A stretch of 64,000 nt of DNA from Clostridia bacterium (GCA_017416855.1 JAFQAZ010000007.1:1-64000), one strand, 5' to 3'; numbered from the stretch's first letter, positions 6,820-16,292 are shown. Translations and numbers: made by a program. The notes: generated from the sequence alone by a model not told the origin.

Positions 6820-7848
6820 ATGAAAAAAACGATGTTTGTTTGTTTTTTGGTGATGGTTATGGTGCTTTCCGGTTGCGGCGGAGCAGGGAAACAAACCAAC
6901 GGAGAGCCGGAACCTACAGCTACACCAACTCCCACAGCGGACCCCGTTGCGGTGGAGATTGAAAACTTTTTTAATACATATGTGAATACCAAAGAGCGTC
7001 CCATTGGTATTATGGTTGATAACGACAATAAAGATGCACGTCCTCACGCCGGCCTTGAAGATGCCTACCTGATTTATGAGGTTACGGTGGAAGGCGGTGC
7101 CACCCGGTTTCTGGCGTTCTTCCGCGGTGTTGACACAGCCAAAATCGGCCCCGTTCGTTCTTCAAGACATTACTTTTTGGATTATGTAATGGAAAACAAT
7201 GCAATTTACACCCATTATGGCTGGAGCCCCAAGGCCAGCCACGATATTTCTGCTTTTGGCATTAACAACATTAACGGTGTTGTGGGCTCAGATGGCAATA
7301 TGTTCTGGCGCGAACAAAAATATAAAGGCGATTGGCACAGCGCGTATACCAGCATTCAGAAAATTAAGGAAACGGCTGTTGCCAAAGGCTATGCGCAGGA
7401 AACTGACCGGAAAAACGGCATTCAATATGCAGAAGCTTACTTTGATTTGCCTGCTGATAAGGTTGCCAATACCATTGACCTTCGTTATTCTGGCTTCTAC
7501 CAGACAGGATATCGCTATAATGCTGAAAAGAAGCTCTATGAAAAAACCATTCACGGTCAGCCACACGCCCTGCAAAGCGGCGAGACGTTATCGGTTAAGA
7601 ATGTGATTGTGCAGCTGATTCACGATACCTCCTTAGGGGATGGCAGCGACCGTCGTGAGCTCATTACCACCGGTAGTGGCAAGGGATATTATTTCACCAA
7701 CGGTGCTTATGAAGAAATTACCTGGTCAAAATCCTCTCGCAGCGGGGATACGATCTATAAAAAGGCAGACGGCACGCCACTTCTCATCAATCCGGGGAAC
7801 ACAATGGTGAATATCATCAGCCCTACGGCGAATATTGTGATACAGTAA
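6820..7848 (+). CDS. DUF3048 (YerB-like) lipoprotein
   Basis: A 342-residue exported lipoprotein. The signal peptide ends in the lipobox LSGC, with C19 as the lipidated residue, and is followed by a Pro/Thr-rich linker (about residues 30-42) that would hold the domain off the membrane. The body matches the DUF3048 family, with RPIGIMVDNDNKDARPHAGL and the family-typical KIGPVRSSRHYFLDYV. The family is widespread in spore-forming Firmicutes, and its biochemical role is not settled. ATG 6820 is preferred to ATG 6814 because AAGGAG is nine bases from it and only three from 6814. The gene is monocistronic, with its own promoter and terminator. Confidence 0.87.
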   Translation: MKKTMFVCFLVMVMVLSGCGGAGKQTNGEPEPTATPTPTADPVAVEIENFFNTYVNTKERPIGIMVDNDNKDARPHAGLEDAYLIYEVTVEGGATRFLAFFRGVDTAKIGPVRSSRHYFLDYVMENNAIYTHYGWSPKASHDISAFGINNINGVVGSDGNMFWREQKYKGDWHSAYTSIQKIKETAVAKGYAQETDRKNGIQYAEAYFDLPADKVANTIDLRYSGFYQTGYRYNAEKKLYEKTIHGQPHALQSGETLSVKNVIVQLIHDTSLGDGSDRRELITTGSGKGYYFTNGAYEEITWSKSSRSGDTIYKKADGTPLLINPGNTMVNIISPTANIVIQ

Positions 7849-7862
7849 TTGATATAATTTGA

Positions 7863-7902
7863 AAACCTGCAGCAAATGAGATATCTGCTGCAGGTTTTTT
7901 CT
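7863..7902 (+). terminator. Terminator of the DUF3048 gene
   Basis: A 12-base stem, AAACCTGCAGCA/TGCTGCAGGTTT, followed by a T-run. Confidence 0.9.
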
Positions 7903-8001
7903 TTGTTTATTATAGTTTTGAAAGAGGATAAAAACATTCTTCGAAAATTTTATGAAAATAAAGTAATTTTTATTTTTGTTATCAAAAAATGAAATTAAGA
8001 C

Positions 8002-8030
8002 TTGAAAAAAATTCAAAGATGTTATATAAT
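8002..8030 (+). promoter_or_regulatory. Promoter of the TRAP transporter operon
   Basis: TTGAAA (8002-8007), 17-base spacer, TATAAT (8025-8030). Confidence 0.7.
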
Positions 8031-8066
8031 AAAAAATGTATTATTTTATATTATGGAGGAAAAATT

Positions 8067-9026
8067 ATGAAAAGAATTATTTCTATCGTGCTGGCATTGG
8101 TAATGCTCTTGGCACTGACAGCTTGCGGCGGTTCTGCCGGCACAAAAATGACTATGGGTACCGGTGGTACTTCTGGTACATATTATGGTTACGGCGGTGT
8201 TTTAGGCCAGTATATTAAAAACAATGCTGGTATTAATGTAACCGTTGTTTCAACCGATGGTTCTAAAGCAAACATTCAGGGTATTCAGTCTGGTAACTAC
8301 CAGTTAGGTACTGTACAGTCTGACGTTATGTCTTATGCGTGGGAAGGCACACGCTCTTTCGAAAAAGAGGGTAAGGTTGATTCCTTCCGTACTGTTGCCG
8401 GCCTGTATGCCGAATCCGTTCAGCTGGTAACCATGGATGAAAATATTAAGTCTGTTGCTGATTTAAAGGGTAAATCTGTTTCTATCGGTGCTCCCGGTTC
8501 CGGCGTTTATTTTAATGCTATTGACGTTCTGACAGCTGCCGGCTTACAGGAAAGCGATATTAATGCACAGTATCAGTCCTTTGCTGATAGTGCCGATGCT
8601 TTAAAAGACGGTAAAATTGATGCTGCGTTTATCGTAGCCGGAGCTCCTACACCTGCTATCACCGAGCTTTGTACCACCAACAGCGCATATTTAGTTCCCA
8701 TTGACGGCGCTGTGGCAGATGCATTAATGGCTGCCTGCCCGTTCTATACCACTTATAAAATTCCGGCAGGTACCTATGCAGGTCAGACAGAGGATGTTAC
8801 AACTGTGACTGTTAAAGCAACATTAATTGTAAGTGCAGATGCATCTGAAGATGATGTTTACAAACTGACAGCTGCCATTTTTGATAATGCAGAAGCAATT
8901 ACTGCAGAAAATGCAAAAGGTGCAGAGTTGAGCATTGAAAATGCAACCGGTGGTATGACGGTACCGTTCCATGCAGGTGCAGCAAAATATTTTGCAGAAA
9001 AAGGCGTTACTGTTGCCGTTGACTAA
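8067..9026 (+). CDS. TAXI-family TRAP transporter solute-binding lipoprotein
   Basis: A 319-residue extracytoplasmic binding protein. The signal peptide ends at ALTAC, with C20 as the lipidated residue. The mature part starts with the TAXI signature TMGTGGTSGTYYGYGGVLGQ and continues with the family's VVSTDGSKANIQGIQSGNYQ and VADLKGKSVSIGAPGSGVYF. TAXI proteins usually bind dicarboxylates or acidic amino acids such as glutamate, but the ligand cannot be read from sequence. ATG 8067 follows GGAGG at the usual spacing; an upstream in-frame ATG has no such site. The fused permease follows after an internal terminator. Confidence 0.93.
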   Translation: MKRIISIVLALVMLLALTACGGSAGTKMTMGTGGTSGTYYGYGGVLGQYIKNNAGINVTVVSTDGSKANIQGIQSGNYQLGTVQSDVMSYAWEGTRSFEKEGKVDSFRTVAGLYAESVQLVTMDENIKSVADLKGKSVSIGAPGSGVYFNAIDVLTAAGLQESDINAQYQSFADSADALKDGKIDAAFIVAGAPTPAITELCTTNSAYLVPIDGAVADALMAACPFYTTYKIPAGTYAGQTEDVTTVTVKATLIVSADASEDDVYKLTAAIFDNAEAITAENAKGAELSIENATGGMTVPFHAGAAKYFAEKGVTVAVD

Positions 9027-9049
9027 TTTTACCATTCAGTAATGTTTAG

Positions 9050-9086
9050 GGCGGTGTAAAAACAATTTTACACCGCCTTTTGTTTT
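9050..9086 (+). terminator. Internal terminator between TRAP binding protein and permease
   Basis: A 12-base perfect stem, GGCGGTGTAAAA/TTTTACACCGCC, with loop ACAA and trailing TTTTGTTTT. No new promoter is obvious before the permease, so partial read-through is likely. That would give more binding protein than permease. Confidence 0.85.
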
Positions 9087-9109
9087 ATCATTCCGTGGAG
9101 GAGATTTGT

Positions 9110-11053
9110 ATGTTTTTGTTTAAGAAAAAAGCACCGGTCCAGACAGAACCGATGGATCTGGATGCTGTTATGCAAAAGTTTGATAGAGAGTCCAACACCC
9201 GTGTCTGGGAGGGGAAGGCAAAAGTAGCCGTCAATTGTGTATTGGCAGTTTTTTCTCTGTTTTGTATTTATGTAACGCTGTTCGCCAGTTGGCTGGAAGA
9301 ACTTCGTTTAACCACTTTTGTTGCATTTATTGTTTTGCTGGGATATTTGGTTTATCCGGCGAAAAAAGGCAAACAAAAGGTTAATTATATGCCTTGGTAT
9401 GATATTCTGCTGATGATCTGCGGCACAGGTGCCTTTTTATATTACGCGGCTAACGCTATGACAATTATTCAGCAGGGCAGTAACTTTGCCTGGTATCAGA
9501 TTTTAATTGGTATTGTTGGCATTTTGTCTCTGGCAGAGGTGTGCCGTCGAAGCGTGGGGCTGCCTATCATTATTGTAGCCAGCTGTTTTATTGTTTATGC
9601 TTTAATCTGGGGACTTTCCAATCCGACTCTTTGGGGTAAACTGAATTATATTGTACACTACTTGTTCTATGGAAAAGAAGGCGTGCTTTCTACTCCTATT
9701 AATGTGTGCTCAAAGTTTATTGTGGTGTTTATCATCTTTGGTGCCTTTTTGGAAAGAACCGGTATTGCGGATTTCTTTATTAAAATAGCCAATGCCGTTG
9801 TTGGCGGTTTTTCCGGCGGTCCGGCAAAGGTTGCCGTTGTGGCTAGCGCTATGGAGGGTATGGTTTCCGGTTCTTCGGTTGCCAACACAGTTGGTTCCGG
9901 TTCTGTGACAATCCCCCTGATGAAGAAAACCGGTTACAAGCCTGAATTTGCAGCAGCGGCTGAAGCATCGGCATCAACCGGCGGTCAGATTATGCCGCCT
10001 ATTATGGGTGCGGCGGCCTTTTTGATGGCAGATTATGTGGGCGTGCCTTATAGTGATATCGTGGTGCGAGCTATTTTACCTGCGGTTTTATATTTTGCCG
10101 GTATTTTTATTGCAGTTCATTTAGAGGCAAAAAAAGAAGGCCTTCGGGGTTTAACAAGGGAAGAGTTACCGAAACTCCTGCCCCTTTTAAAACAGACCTA
10201 TTTATTGCTTCCGTTAATTATTTTGATTTATCTTGTAGGTACCAGCCAGCGTTCCATACAGTATGCGGCTGCTATCGCTATTGTAGTGGCGATTGTGGTG
10301 AGTTTGTTTAATAAAGAAAACCGCATTACGCCAAAACGTATATGGGAAGCGCTTGCCGCCGGTGGTCAGGGCATGATTACCGTGGCAGCAGCCTGCGGTG
10401 TGGCCGGTATCATTGCCGGGACCATCACTATGACCGGCCTTGCCAACACCATGATTAACGGCATTGTGGCGTTGGCCGGAAGTCAGGTAATTGTGGCTTT
10501 GTTTTTAACTATGCTTTGTTGTATTGTGTTGGGTATGGGTGTGCCCACTACTGCGAACTACTGCATTATGGCGGCTACCTGCGCACCCATTTTAGTGCGT
10601 ATGGGCGTTCCACAGATTGCAGCTCATTTCTTTGTGTTCTATTTCGGTATTGTTGCTGATTTAACACCACCGGTTGCCTTAGCAGCCTATGCCGGTGCGG
10701 CTATTGCGCAGGCGAATCCTATGAAAACGGCTTTTACAGCGACAAAACTTGCCATTGGTGCGTTTATTGTGCCTTATGTGTTTGCGCTCAATCCGGCAAT
10801 GCTGTTTGTGAATACAACAGCTTGGGAGGTTGCGTTAATCTGCGTAACATCTTTGGTTGGTATCTTTGCGGTGTCTGCAGCTTTAGAAGGCTATTTTATG
10901 CACCGTATGAAATTGTTTGAAAGAGTGATCAGTGTCATTGGTGGCTTGCTTTTGATTTATCCCGGTGCTGTTACCGATGCTATTGGTGTTGGCCTTGTAG
11001 CTGTAGTACTGGTGCTGCAGTTTATGACTAAAAAGAAAAATGCATTACAGTAA
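9110..11053 (+). CDS. TRAP transporter fused permease (DctQM type)
   Basis: A 647-residue integral membrane protein. The first 200 or so residues hold four to five membrane segments, equivalent to the small DctQ subunit. The rest is a DctM-type large subunit with the family motif GGQIMPPIMGAAAFLMADY near residue 300 and a second conserved block, GMGVPTTANYCIMAATCAP. Fused permeases of this kind normally partner TAXI binding proteins, and one is encoded just upstream. Uptake is expected to be driven by the sodium or proton gradient. GGAGGAGATTT precedes ATG 9110. The operon ends at the terminator at 11054. Confidence 0.93.
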   Translation: MFLFKKKAPVQTEPMDLDAVMQKFDRESNTRVWEGKAKVAVNCVLAVFSLFCIYVTLFASWLEELRLTTFVAFIVLLGYLVYPAKKGKQKVNYMPWYDILLMICGTGAFLYYAANAMTIIQQGSNFAWYQILIGIVGILSLAEVCRRSVGLPIIIVASCFIVYALIWGLSNPTLWGKLNYIVHYLFYGKEGVLSTPINVCSKFIVVFIIFGAFLERTGIADFFIKIANAVVGGFSGGPAKVAVVASAMEGMVSGSSVANTVGSGSVTIPLMKKTGYKPEFAAAAEASASTGGQIMPPIMGAAAFLMADYVGVPYSDIVVRAILPAVLYFAGIFIAVHLEAKKEGLRGLTREELPKLLPLLKQTYLLLPLIILIYLVGTSQRSIQYAAAIAIVVAIVVSLFNKENRITPKRIWEALAAGGQGMITVAAACGVAGIIAGTITMTGLANTMINGIVALAGSQVIVALFLTMLCCIVLGMGVPTTANYCIMAATCAPILVRMGVPQIAAHFFVFYFGIVADLTPPVALAAYAGAAIAQANPMKTAFTATKLAIGAFIVPYVFALNPAMLFVNTTAWEVALICVTSLVGIFAVSAALEGYFMHRMKLFERVISVIGGLLLIYPGAVTDAIGVGLVAVVLVLQFMTKKKNALQ

Positions 11054-11088
11054 AAAAATAACGGTTGCTTTTGGCAACCGTTATTTTT
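11054..11088. terminator. Bidirectional terminator between the TRAP operon and the creatininase gene
   Basis: A 15-base stem around GGTTGC/GCAACC with A and T tracts on both sides. Confidence 0.9.
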
Positions 11089-11945
11089 TATATAGTATGC
11101 GGTTTCTGTTTTTCCAGCCATTCCTGTTTATAAGCATCAGAAACTGTTTCGTTTTTCAGAAAATGCAGGACTTCGGTGAGCTTTTTCACGGAATAATCCA
11201 CCATAGCTCTTGCAATTCGTTCGTTCATCCCTTCATGCATATCCCCTTCGTAAGAATTGGGGAAGTTGGCCATCCAGGCGAAGGGCGTACCTATACGGTG
11301 AGCAGAAAAATCATCAAAACGGTGAGTGGATTCGCAAGATTCCTGATTCACCTTATCCAGACGGACGGTTTCGGGACGAATGCCATATACCCAACCGGTT
11401 TCAATATAGTCAGCGTGACCGAACCGCTTTTTCTGATCGTTATAGGCCTGCAGAATTTTGCGGTCCTCGGTTGTGAGATAGGAATATCCCTCGTTTAAGA
11501 TTTTTTTCGGGGTGGCAAAATCAGAACCTAAAGAATAGTCGAAAACAGAGTAGGGTGCTTTTTCATATAACACACCGCGGGAAAAATAGGATAGCATGGA
11601 TTGGTTACCGCCATGACCGTTATACAGCAAGATTTTATGGAACCCATTACGGTAAATTTCCTGGCAGGTTTCTTTTAAAATCTGCAAGCGGAGCTCGGGA
11701 CTGAACATAACTGTTCCCTTAAACTCTCCGGCACCGGTTTTTTCGCCAAAATACATGGTGGGGAAAACGCAGGCGGTTTCAAGTTCAGCGGCTCGTTTGG
11801 CAATTTCTGTAATGTGAATTACATCGGTGCCTACCGGCAGATGCTGGCCGTGCTTTTCTAAACAGCCCACCGGCACGATACAGAGGCCTTTTGAATCTTT
11901 TATGGCGTCGTTAAATTCTTCTTCCCGTAAATTTTCCCATAACAT
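11088..11945 (-). CDS. Creatininase-family amidohydrolase
   Basis: A 285-residue metal-dependent amidase of the creatininase fold. VPVGCLEKHGQHLPVGTD (residues 24-41) supplies the expected metal ligands E30, H32 and D41, and YNGHGGNQ around residue 110 is the second conserved block. The family includes creatininase and enzymes acting on formamide or lactam-like groups in cofactor pathways, so the substrate is open. It has no signal peptide. It diverges from an MFS transporter gene with good promoters on both sides and converges on a TRAP operon, so it may act on a compound taken up by one of these carriers. Confidence 0.85.
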   Translation of the reverse strand: MLWENLREEEFNDAIKDSKGLCIVPVGCLEKHGQHLPVGTDVIHITEIAKRAAELETACVFPTMYFGEKTGAGEFKGTVMFSPELRLQILKETCQEIYRNGFHKILLYNGHGGNQSMLSYFSRGVLYEKAPYSVFDYSLGSDFATPKKILNEGYSYLTTEDRKILQAYNDQKKRFGHADYIETGWVYGIRPETVRLDKVNQESCESTHRFDDFSAHRIGTPFAWMANFPNSYEGDMHEGMNERIARAMVDYSVKKLTEVLHFLKNETVSDAYKQEWLEKQKPHTI

Positions 11946-11975
11946 AGCGGTTACCTCGTTTCCTTTGATATTTTT

Positions 11976-12004
11976 ATTATATCAGCTTTTATGTTGACAG
12001 TCAA
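11976..12004 (-). promoter_or_regulatory. Promoter of the creatininase gene
   Basis: Minus-strand TTGACT (12004-11999), 17-base spacer, TATAAT (11981-11976). Confidence 0.8.
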
Positions 12005-12069
12005 TTTTGAAAAACAAAAAAATTGATGTGAAATCTAAAAAATTGAAAGAAATTTAAATGTCCATTTTA

Positions 12070-12098
12070 TTGAATTATGATGCATAATGTGCTATACT
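12070..12098 (+). promoter_or_regulatory. Promoter of the MFS transporter gene
   Basis: TTGAAT (12070-12075), 17-base spacer, TATACT (12093-12098). The spacer contains the inverted motif TTATG-atg-CATAA, a possible operator. Confidence 0.65.
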
Positions 12099-12133
12099 AT
12101 ATTATGTAAATCTAAAATAGGAGATGTTTCATT

Positions 12134-13420
12134 TTGGAAAATCAGGGTAGAAAAAAAGGTTTTGATTACAAATGGGTCATTGTGGCACTGTCCTTTTTAA
12201 TGGTGCTCACATGTCTGGGCTTTTGTAGTTCACCAAAGAGCTTATTCATCGGTCCGGTGACAAAGGCATTGGGTATTCAGCGCAGTGCATTTTCATTAAA
12301 TGATAGCTGTCGCTTTGTTACCACGGCGATTATCAATTTGTTTTTTGGTGCTTTAATTAACAAATTTGGTCCTAAAAAGCTGATTGGAGCGGGTTTTCTT
12401 TGTTTAATTGCTTCCAGCTTAATCTATTCCTTTGCCACGAATGTATTTGTTTTTTACATAGGCGGTTGTCTGTTAGGTCTTGGTCTTTCCTGGACCACTA
12501 CAACAATGGTTGGTTGTATTATCAACCAATGGTGTAAAGAAAACAAGGGTACTATTATGGGCTTGGTTTTGGCGGCTAATGGTATTGGTGGTGCCATTGC
12601 TATTCAGATTGTGTCTCCCATCATTGAGCAGGGAGTCTATGGTTACCGTGCGGCATACCGCGTGATTGCTTTGATTTTATTAGCGGTTGCTGTTTTGATT
12701 ATGATTTTCTTTAAAGATCGTCCTAAAAATGCGGAAGAGGGCGAAATTGTTGTTTCTAAAAAGAAAGCAAGAGGACAAAGCTGGCCCGGTATTGAGTATA
12801 GTGAAGCCGTTAAAACTCCGTACTTCTATGCGGCAATTGTCTGCATCTTTTTAACAGGTCTTGTGTTACAGGGTATTAACGGTGTAGCAGCGGCTCATAT
12901 GAAGGATGTTGGTTTAGACCCCACTTATGTGGCATCGGTTCTGAGCGTTCATTCTCTGGCTCTTGCAGGATTTAAGTTCTTAACCGGCTTTATTTACGAC
13001 CGCTGCGGTTTAAGAACAACCATTACCATTTGTTCTGTTATGGCCGTGGTTGTAATGATTGCTCTGGCTATGATAACCAACACAGCTTTCGGTATGGTAT
13101 TGGCGATGGTATATGGTATTTTCTCTTCTTTGGCATTACCTCTTGAAACCATTGTTTTACCTCTATACGCCAGTGACTTATTTGGCGAAAAATCCTTTAA
13201 TAAAATTTTAGGCTTATTCGTATCCTTTAATACAGCAGGCTATGCTTTGGGCGCACCGTTGATTAATGCATGCTACGATTTGTTTAACAGTTACACTGTA
13301 GGCTTTTACGCTTGCTCAGTTGTGATGGTGATTAATATCGTGGCTCTGCAACTCGTTATCTCTGCCGCTCACCGCAAGCGGAAAGAAGTTTTAAATGCTC
13401 AGGAAACAGTATCCTGCTAA
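12134..13420 (+). CDS. MFS transporter, oxalate/formate-antiporter-like
   Basis: A 428-residue carrier with twelve predicted membrane segments and a charged central loop near residues 195-215 (KDRPKNAEEGEIVVSKKKAR). The loop NKFGPKKL between helices 2 and 3 is the usual MFS motif A position. The overall pattern resembles the OFA and monocarboxylate groups, so an organic anion is a reasonable guess. Translation appears to start at TTG 12134, nine bases after AGGAGA; no ATG fits better. It is monocistronic and divergent from the creatininase-family gene. Confidence 0.83.
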   Translation: MENQGRKKGFDYKWVIVALSFLMVLTCLGFCSSPKSLFIGPVTKALGIQRSAFSLNDSCRFVTTAIINLFFGALINKFGPKKLIGAGFLCLIASSLIYSFATNVFVFYIGGCLLGLGLSWTTTTMVGCIINQWCKENKGTIMGLVLAANGIGGAIAIQIVSPIIEQGVYGYRAAYRVIALILLAVAVLIMIFFKDRPKNAEEGEIVVSKKKARGQSWPGIEYSEAVKTPYFYAAIVCIFLTGLVLQGINGVAAAHMKDVGLDPTYVASVLSVHSLALAGFKFLTGFIYDRCGLRTTITICSVMAVVVMIALAMITNTAFGMVLAMVYGIFSSLALPLETIVLPLYASDLFGEKSFNKILGLFVSFNTAGYALGAPLINACYDLFNSYTVGFYACSVVMVINIVALQLVISAAHRKRKEVLNAQETVSC

Positions 13421-13423
13421 GAT

Positions 13424-13470
13424 AACAAAAGGAGATGTAAAAATTTTTTTACATCTCCTTTTGTTTTTTC
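13424..13470 (+). terminator. Terminator of the MFS gene
   Basis: A 17-base stem, AACAAAAGGAGATGTAA/TTACATCTCCTTTTGTT, followed by T-rich sequence. Confidence 0.9.
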
Positions 13471-13473
13471 CAC

Positions 13474-13502
13474 TTGCTATTTTATATAAATGGTGCTACA
13501 AT
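13474..13502 (+). promoter_or_regulatory. Promoter of the MATE-deacetylase gene pair
   Basis: TTGCTA (13474-13479), 17-base spacer, TACAAT (13497-13502). Confidence 0.65.
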
Positions 13503-13558
13503 GAGTTTGCAAAGATAATCTGAAGATAATGCGGTCAACATATGGGAGAAAAAGTTTT

Positions 13559-14926
13559 ATGGGAATTAAAAGAAATAGTGTGGATATGTTATCAGGCTCT
13601 ATTTTTAAAGGCTTGTTTGTTATGGTTATACCCATTATGATTATGAATGTTACCCAGAATATGTTTAATCTGATTGATATGACGATTCTGGGGAATTTTG
13701 CAAGTGATTCGGCGGTGGGTGCTGTGGGCACCTGCGGAACGCTGATTAGTGTTTGTACCAGCTTGCTGATTGGCATTTCTACCGGTGCCAACGTTGTCGT
13801 TGCAAAGTGCATTGGCAGCGGCGATGAAGAAAAAACGGAGAGAGCTATCGGCACGGCAGTTTTGTTTTCTGTTGTTGGCGGCCTGATCCTTCTTGCTTTA
13901 GGCGTCAGTTGTGCAGAAATATTTTTAGGTTGGATCAATTGTCCTGATGAACTGATGGGGCAGGCAAGCTTATATTTCAGACTGTATTTTATTGGCGCTC
14001 CTATGCTATTGCTATATAATTTCTGCGCATCAATCCTGCGTGCCGGTGGCGATACCAAACGCCCTATGTATTTTTTAATGATTGGTAGCAGCATAAAGGT
14101 TGTCTTGAGCTATATTTGTCTTGCAAAGTTTCATATGACAGTGGAAGGCGTTGGCATTGCCACCATTGTTTGTAATACCGTGATCGGCGGCCTGGCTTTT
14201 ATTACCTTGCTCAGAAACGATGATAAGACAAAATTCACCTTTAAAAAAATGAGATTCTATGGTTCTGAATTGAAAGAAATCCTGTTTATCGGCGTTCCGA
14301 CAGGTTTGCAGACGGCTCTTTATTCAGTGGCCAATTCTGTTATTGTGGCAACGGTGAACAGCTTTGGACCGGATGCTACCACAGGCATTTCCATAGCCAA
14401 TCAGTTTGATGGCATTCTGTATCAGATTTGCCATGCCACATGCCTGGCAACCATGCCTTATGTGGCACAGAACATTGGTGCAGGGAATTTGAGCAGAACG
14501 AAAAAAGCCATTATTAACAGTGTGCTTATCACAGTTATGTTTGGTGCATTTTTTGGTCTGCTTTCGGCCGCCTTCAGCAGACAGCTTTCCTCGCTGATGA
14601 CCAGCACTCCCGCCGTTATCGAGTATTCCCGTCAAAAGATGATTATTATTTCCAGCACCTATTTCATCTGCGGTATTAATGAGGTGTTGGGCGGCACCTT
14701 AAGAGGTATGGGCAAACCCATTATTCCTACCATGGCAACCCTGTTCTTTATGTGCCTTTTGCGGTTTGTGTGGGTATATCTGATCTTCCCCTTGTGCCCC
14801 ACTATGACCTTCTTGTACCTTGTCTGGCCCATTGGATGGATTTTGTGCATTATCACAGAGCTGATTGCATATTTTATTGCAATGTCAAAATTACAAAAGA
14901 AACAAGCAGTGGTTTTAGGATGCTGA
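13559..14926 (+). CDS. MATE-family efflux transporter
   Basis: A 455-residue polytopic protein with two similar six-helix halves typical of MATE carriers. The N-terminus MLSGSIFKGLFVMVIPIMIM and the block AVGAVGTCGTLISVCTSLL match the family. It would exchange drugs or metabolites for sodium or protons, and the substrate is unknown. ATG 13559 is chosen because GGGAGA lies ten bases upstream. The polysaccharide deacetylase gene starts 37 bases after its stop and is probably co-transcribed. Confidence 0.9.
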   Translation: MGIKRNSVDMLSGSIFKGLFVMVIPIMIMNVTQNMFNLIDMTILGNFASDSAVGAVGTCGTLISVCTSLLIGISTGANVVVAKCIGSGDEEKTERAIGTAVLFSVVGGLILLALGVSCAEIFLGWINCPDELMGQASLYFRLYFIGAPMLLLYNFCASILRAGGDTKRPMYFLMIGSSIKVVLSYICLAKFHMTVEGVGIATIVCNTVIGGLAFITLLRNDDKTKFTFKKMRFYGSELKEILFIGVPTGLQTALYSVANSVIVATVNSFGPDATTGISIANQFDGILYQICHATCLATMPYVAQNIGAGNLSRTKKAIINSVLITVMFGAFFGLLSAAFSRQLSSLMTSTPAVIEYSRQKMIIISSTYFICGINEVLGGTLRGMGKPIIPTMATLFFMCLLRFVWVYLIFPLCPTMTFLYLVWPIGWILCIITELIAYFIAMSKLQKKQAVVLGC

Positions 14927-14963
14927 GTGTTATGATGGCATATCATTATGGAGGCAGATTGTT

Positions 14964-16292
14964 ATGACGGATGTTATTTTATCCTTTGATACAGAGGATT
15001 TTACTTCTAACGAAGCAGCAGATGCTATTTATCGTGAGGCGGAAATTTTGCGTGAAGAAGGCGTGAAGGGTTGCTTTTGTGTGGTTGGCTTGCTGGCTAA
15101 GCAACTGGAAAACTGGGGCAGAACTGATGTTTTAGAGGCGCTGAAACATCATGAAATTGCTTCTCATAGTTATGGGCACACACTACATCCGACCATTAAC
15201 GAATATACAGATATTGAGGATTTTGAGACGGCGAAAGCCGAAGTGCTCCGTCAGGAAACGGAAGCTGTTCAAATGATTCGTCATGCCACCGGCGTAGAAA
15301 AGATGTATGCTGCCTGTCCGCCGGGAAATCAAAAATCCTATGTGGCAATGTATGCCTATGCAGATATGGGTTTTCCTGTTTATGCGGATACATATTGTGA
15401 CACAGTAGATGGTCAAGGGGTTTATTATTGCAATATTTTCAATGTTTCGTATACCTATGGTATGGAACGGACATTTTTAACCTGTGGTGAAGCGGAAATC
15501 CGCGAGCTTTTAGATGAACTTTCTAAGCATAACCGAGTGATTCTGTATACCCATCCCAACATTTGTATGTTTGAAGAATTCTGGGATGCAAAGAATTATT
15601 GTAAACAGAATCTGCACGAATTCGGCCAGTGGGAAAGTTGCACGCCCAGACCGAAAGAGGTAACGGACAAGTTTTATGAAAACTTAAGAACGGTGGTTCG
15701 TCTGTTGAAGGAAGATAAACGGTTCCGCATTACCAATTATTCGGAATTGGCAGGAGAACTGGCACGGGAGCCGGAACGCGTGGTAACACAGTCGGATATT
15801 CCCGGACTGTATGAAGCCATCAGCGAAAACTTTTACCCTGTAACAAAGCCCTGTTCTTTATCCATTTCTGACATGTTTTTAGCCTGTCGGGATTTGCTGA
15901 TGGGGAAAACGGAACATGTTTGCGGCAAGGTATACGGCTTTTTAGATACGCCTTATGCCATAACAGAAGCGGTGACTCTTTCGGCAGATGATATTAAGAA
16001 ATCTGCAAAAAATATTGATGTAAGTGGCTTTTTACCCACAGAAATTAAGGTGGGTGAGACAGTTATCGGTCCGGCGGATTGGCTTTTTGGTGCTATGGCT
16101 GTGCTTTGCGGTGAAGAAACTGTAACCTTACAGCCGGGTGAGCAACTGCCATCTCTGGATGCTCTGCCCATGACAAGGGATTGTAGCTTTAAAGGCCAGT
16201 GGATGCAAAGTGACGAGTTTGAAGATCAGTATTTGTCGCACCGATTGCGTTTGCAAGCGTGGACAATGCGGTTTTTGAAGAAACCAAACTAA
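14964..16292 (+). CDS. Polysaccharide deacetylase-family protein with extra C-terminal domain
   Basis: A 442-residue protein. Residues 1-250 form a NodB-type deacetylase fold: LSFDTEDF gives the metal or catalytic Asp, and IASHSYGH gives the two His ligands, H68 and H72. The last 190 residues contain two hydrophobic helical stretches (SISDMFLACRDLLMG and GPADWLFGAMAVLCG) separated by a loop. They vaguely recall cell-wall-binding repeats, but I cannot assign the domain. No signal peptide is visible, which is unusual for an enzyme acting on wall or chitin-like polymers, so the substrate may be a small cytoplasmic molecule. GGAGGC precedes the ATG. Confidence 0.82.
   Translation: MTDVILSFDTEDFTSNEAADAIYREAEILREEGVKGCFCVVGLLAKQLENWGRTDVLEALKHHEIASHSYGHTLHPTINEYTDIEDFETAKAEVLRQETEAVQMIRHATGVEKMYAACPPGNQKSYVAMYAYADMGFPVYADTYCDTVDGQGVYYCNIFNVSYTYGMERTFLTCGEAEIRELLDELSKHNRVILYTHPNICMFEEFWDAKNYCKQNLHEFGQWESCTPRPKEVTDKFYENLRTVVRLLKEDKRFRITNYSELAGELAREPERVVTQSDIPGLYEAISENFYPVTKPCSLSISDMFLACRDLLMGKTEHVCGKVYGFLDTPYAITEAVTLSADDIKKSAKNIDVSGFLPTEIKVGETVIGPADWLFGAMAVLCGEETVTLQPGEQLPSLDALPMTRDCSFKGQWMQSDEFEDQYLSHRLRLQAWTMRFLKKPN

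Noticed and set aside
11040-11498. 152-codon plus-strand frame opposite the creatininase gene
   Set aside because: It is a shadow of the minus-strand gene, which has clear family motifs, a promoter and a ribosome-binding site. It also begins inside the terminator.
13477-14094. 205-codon minus-strand frame opposite the MATE gene
   Set aside because: The plus-strand MATE signature is unambiguous, and the minus frame has no start signals.
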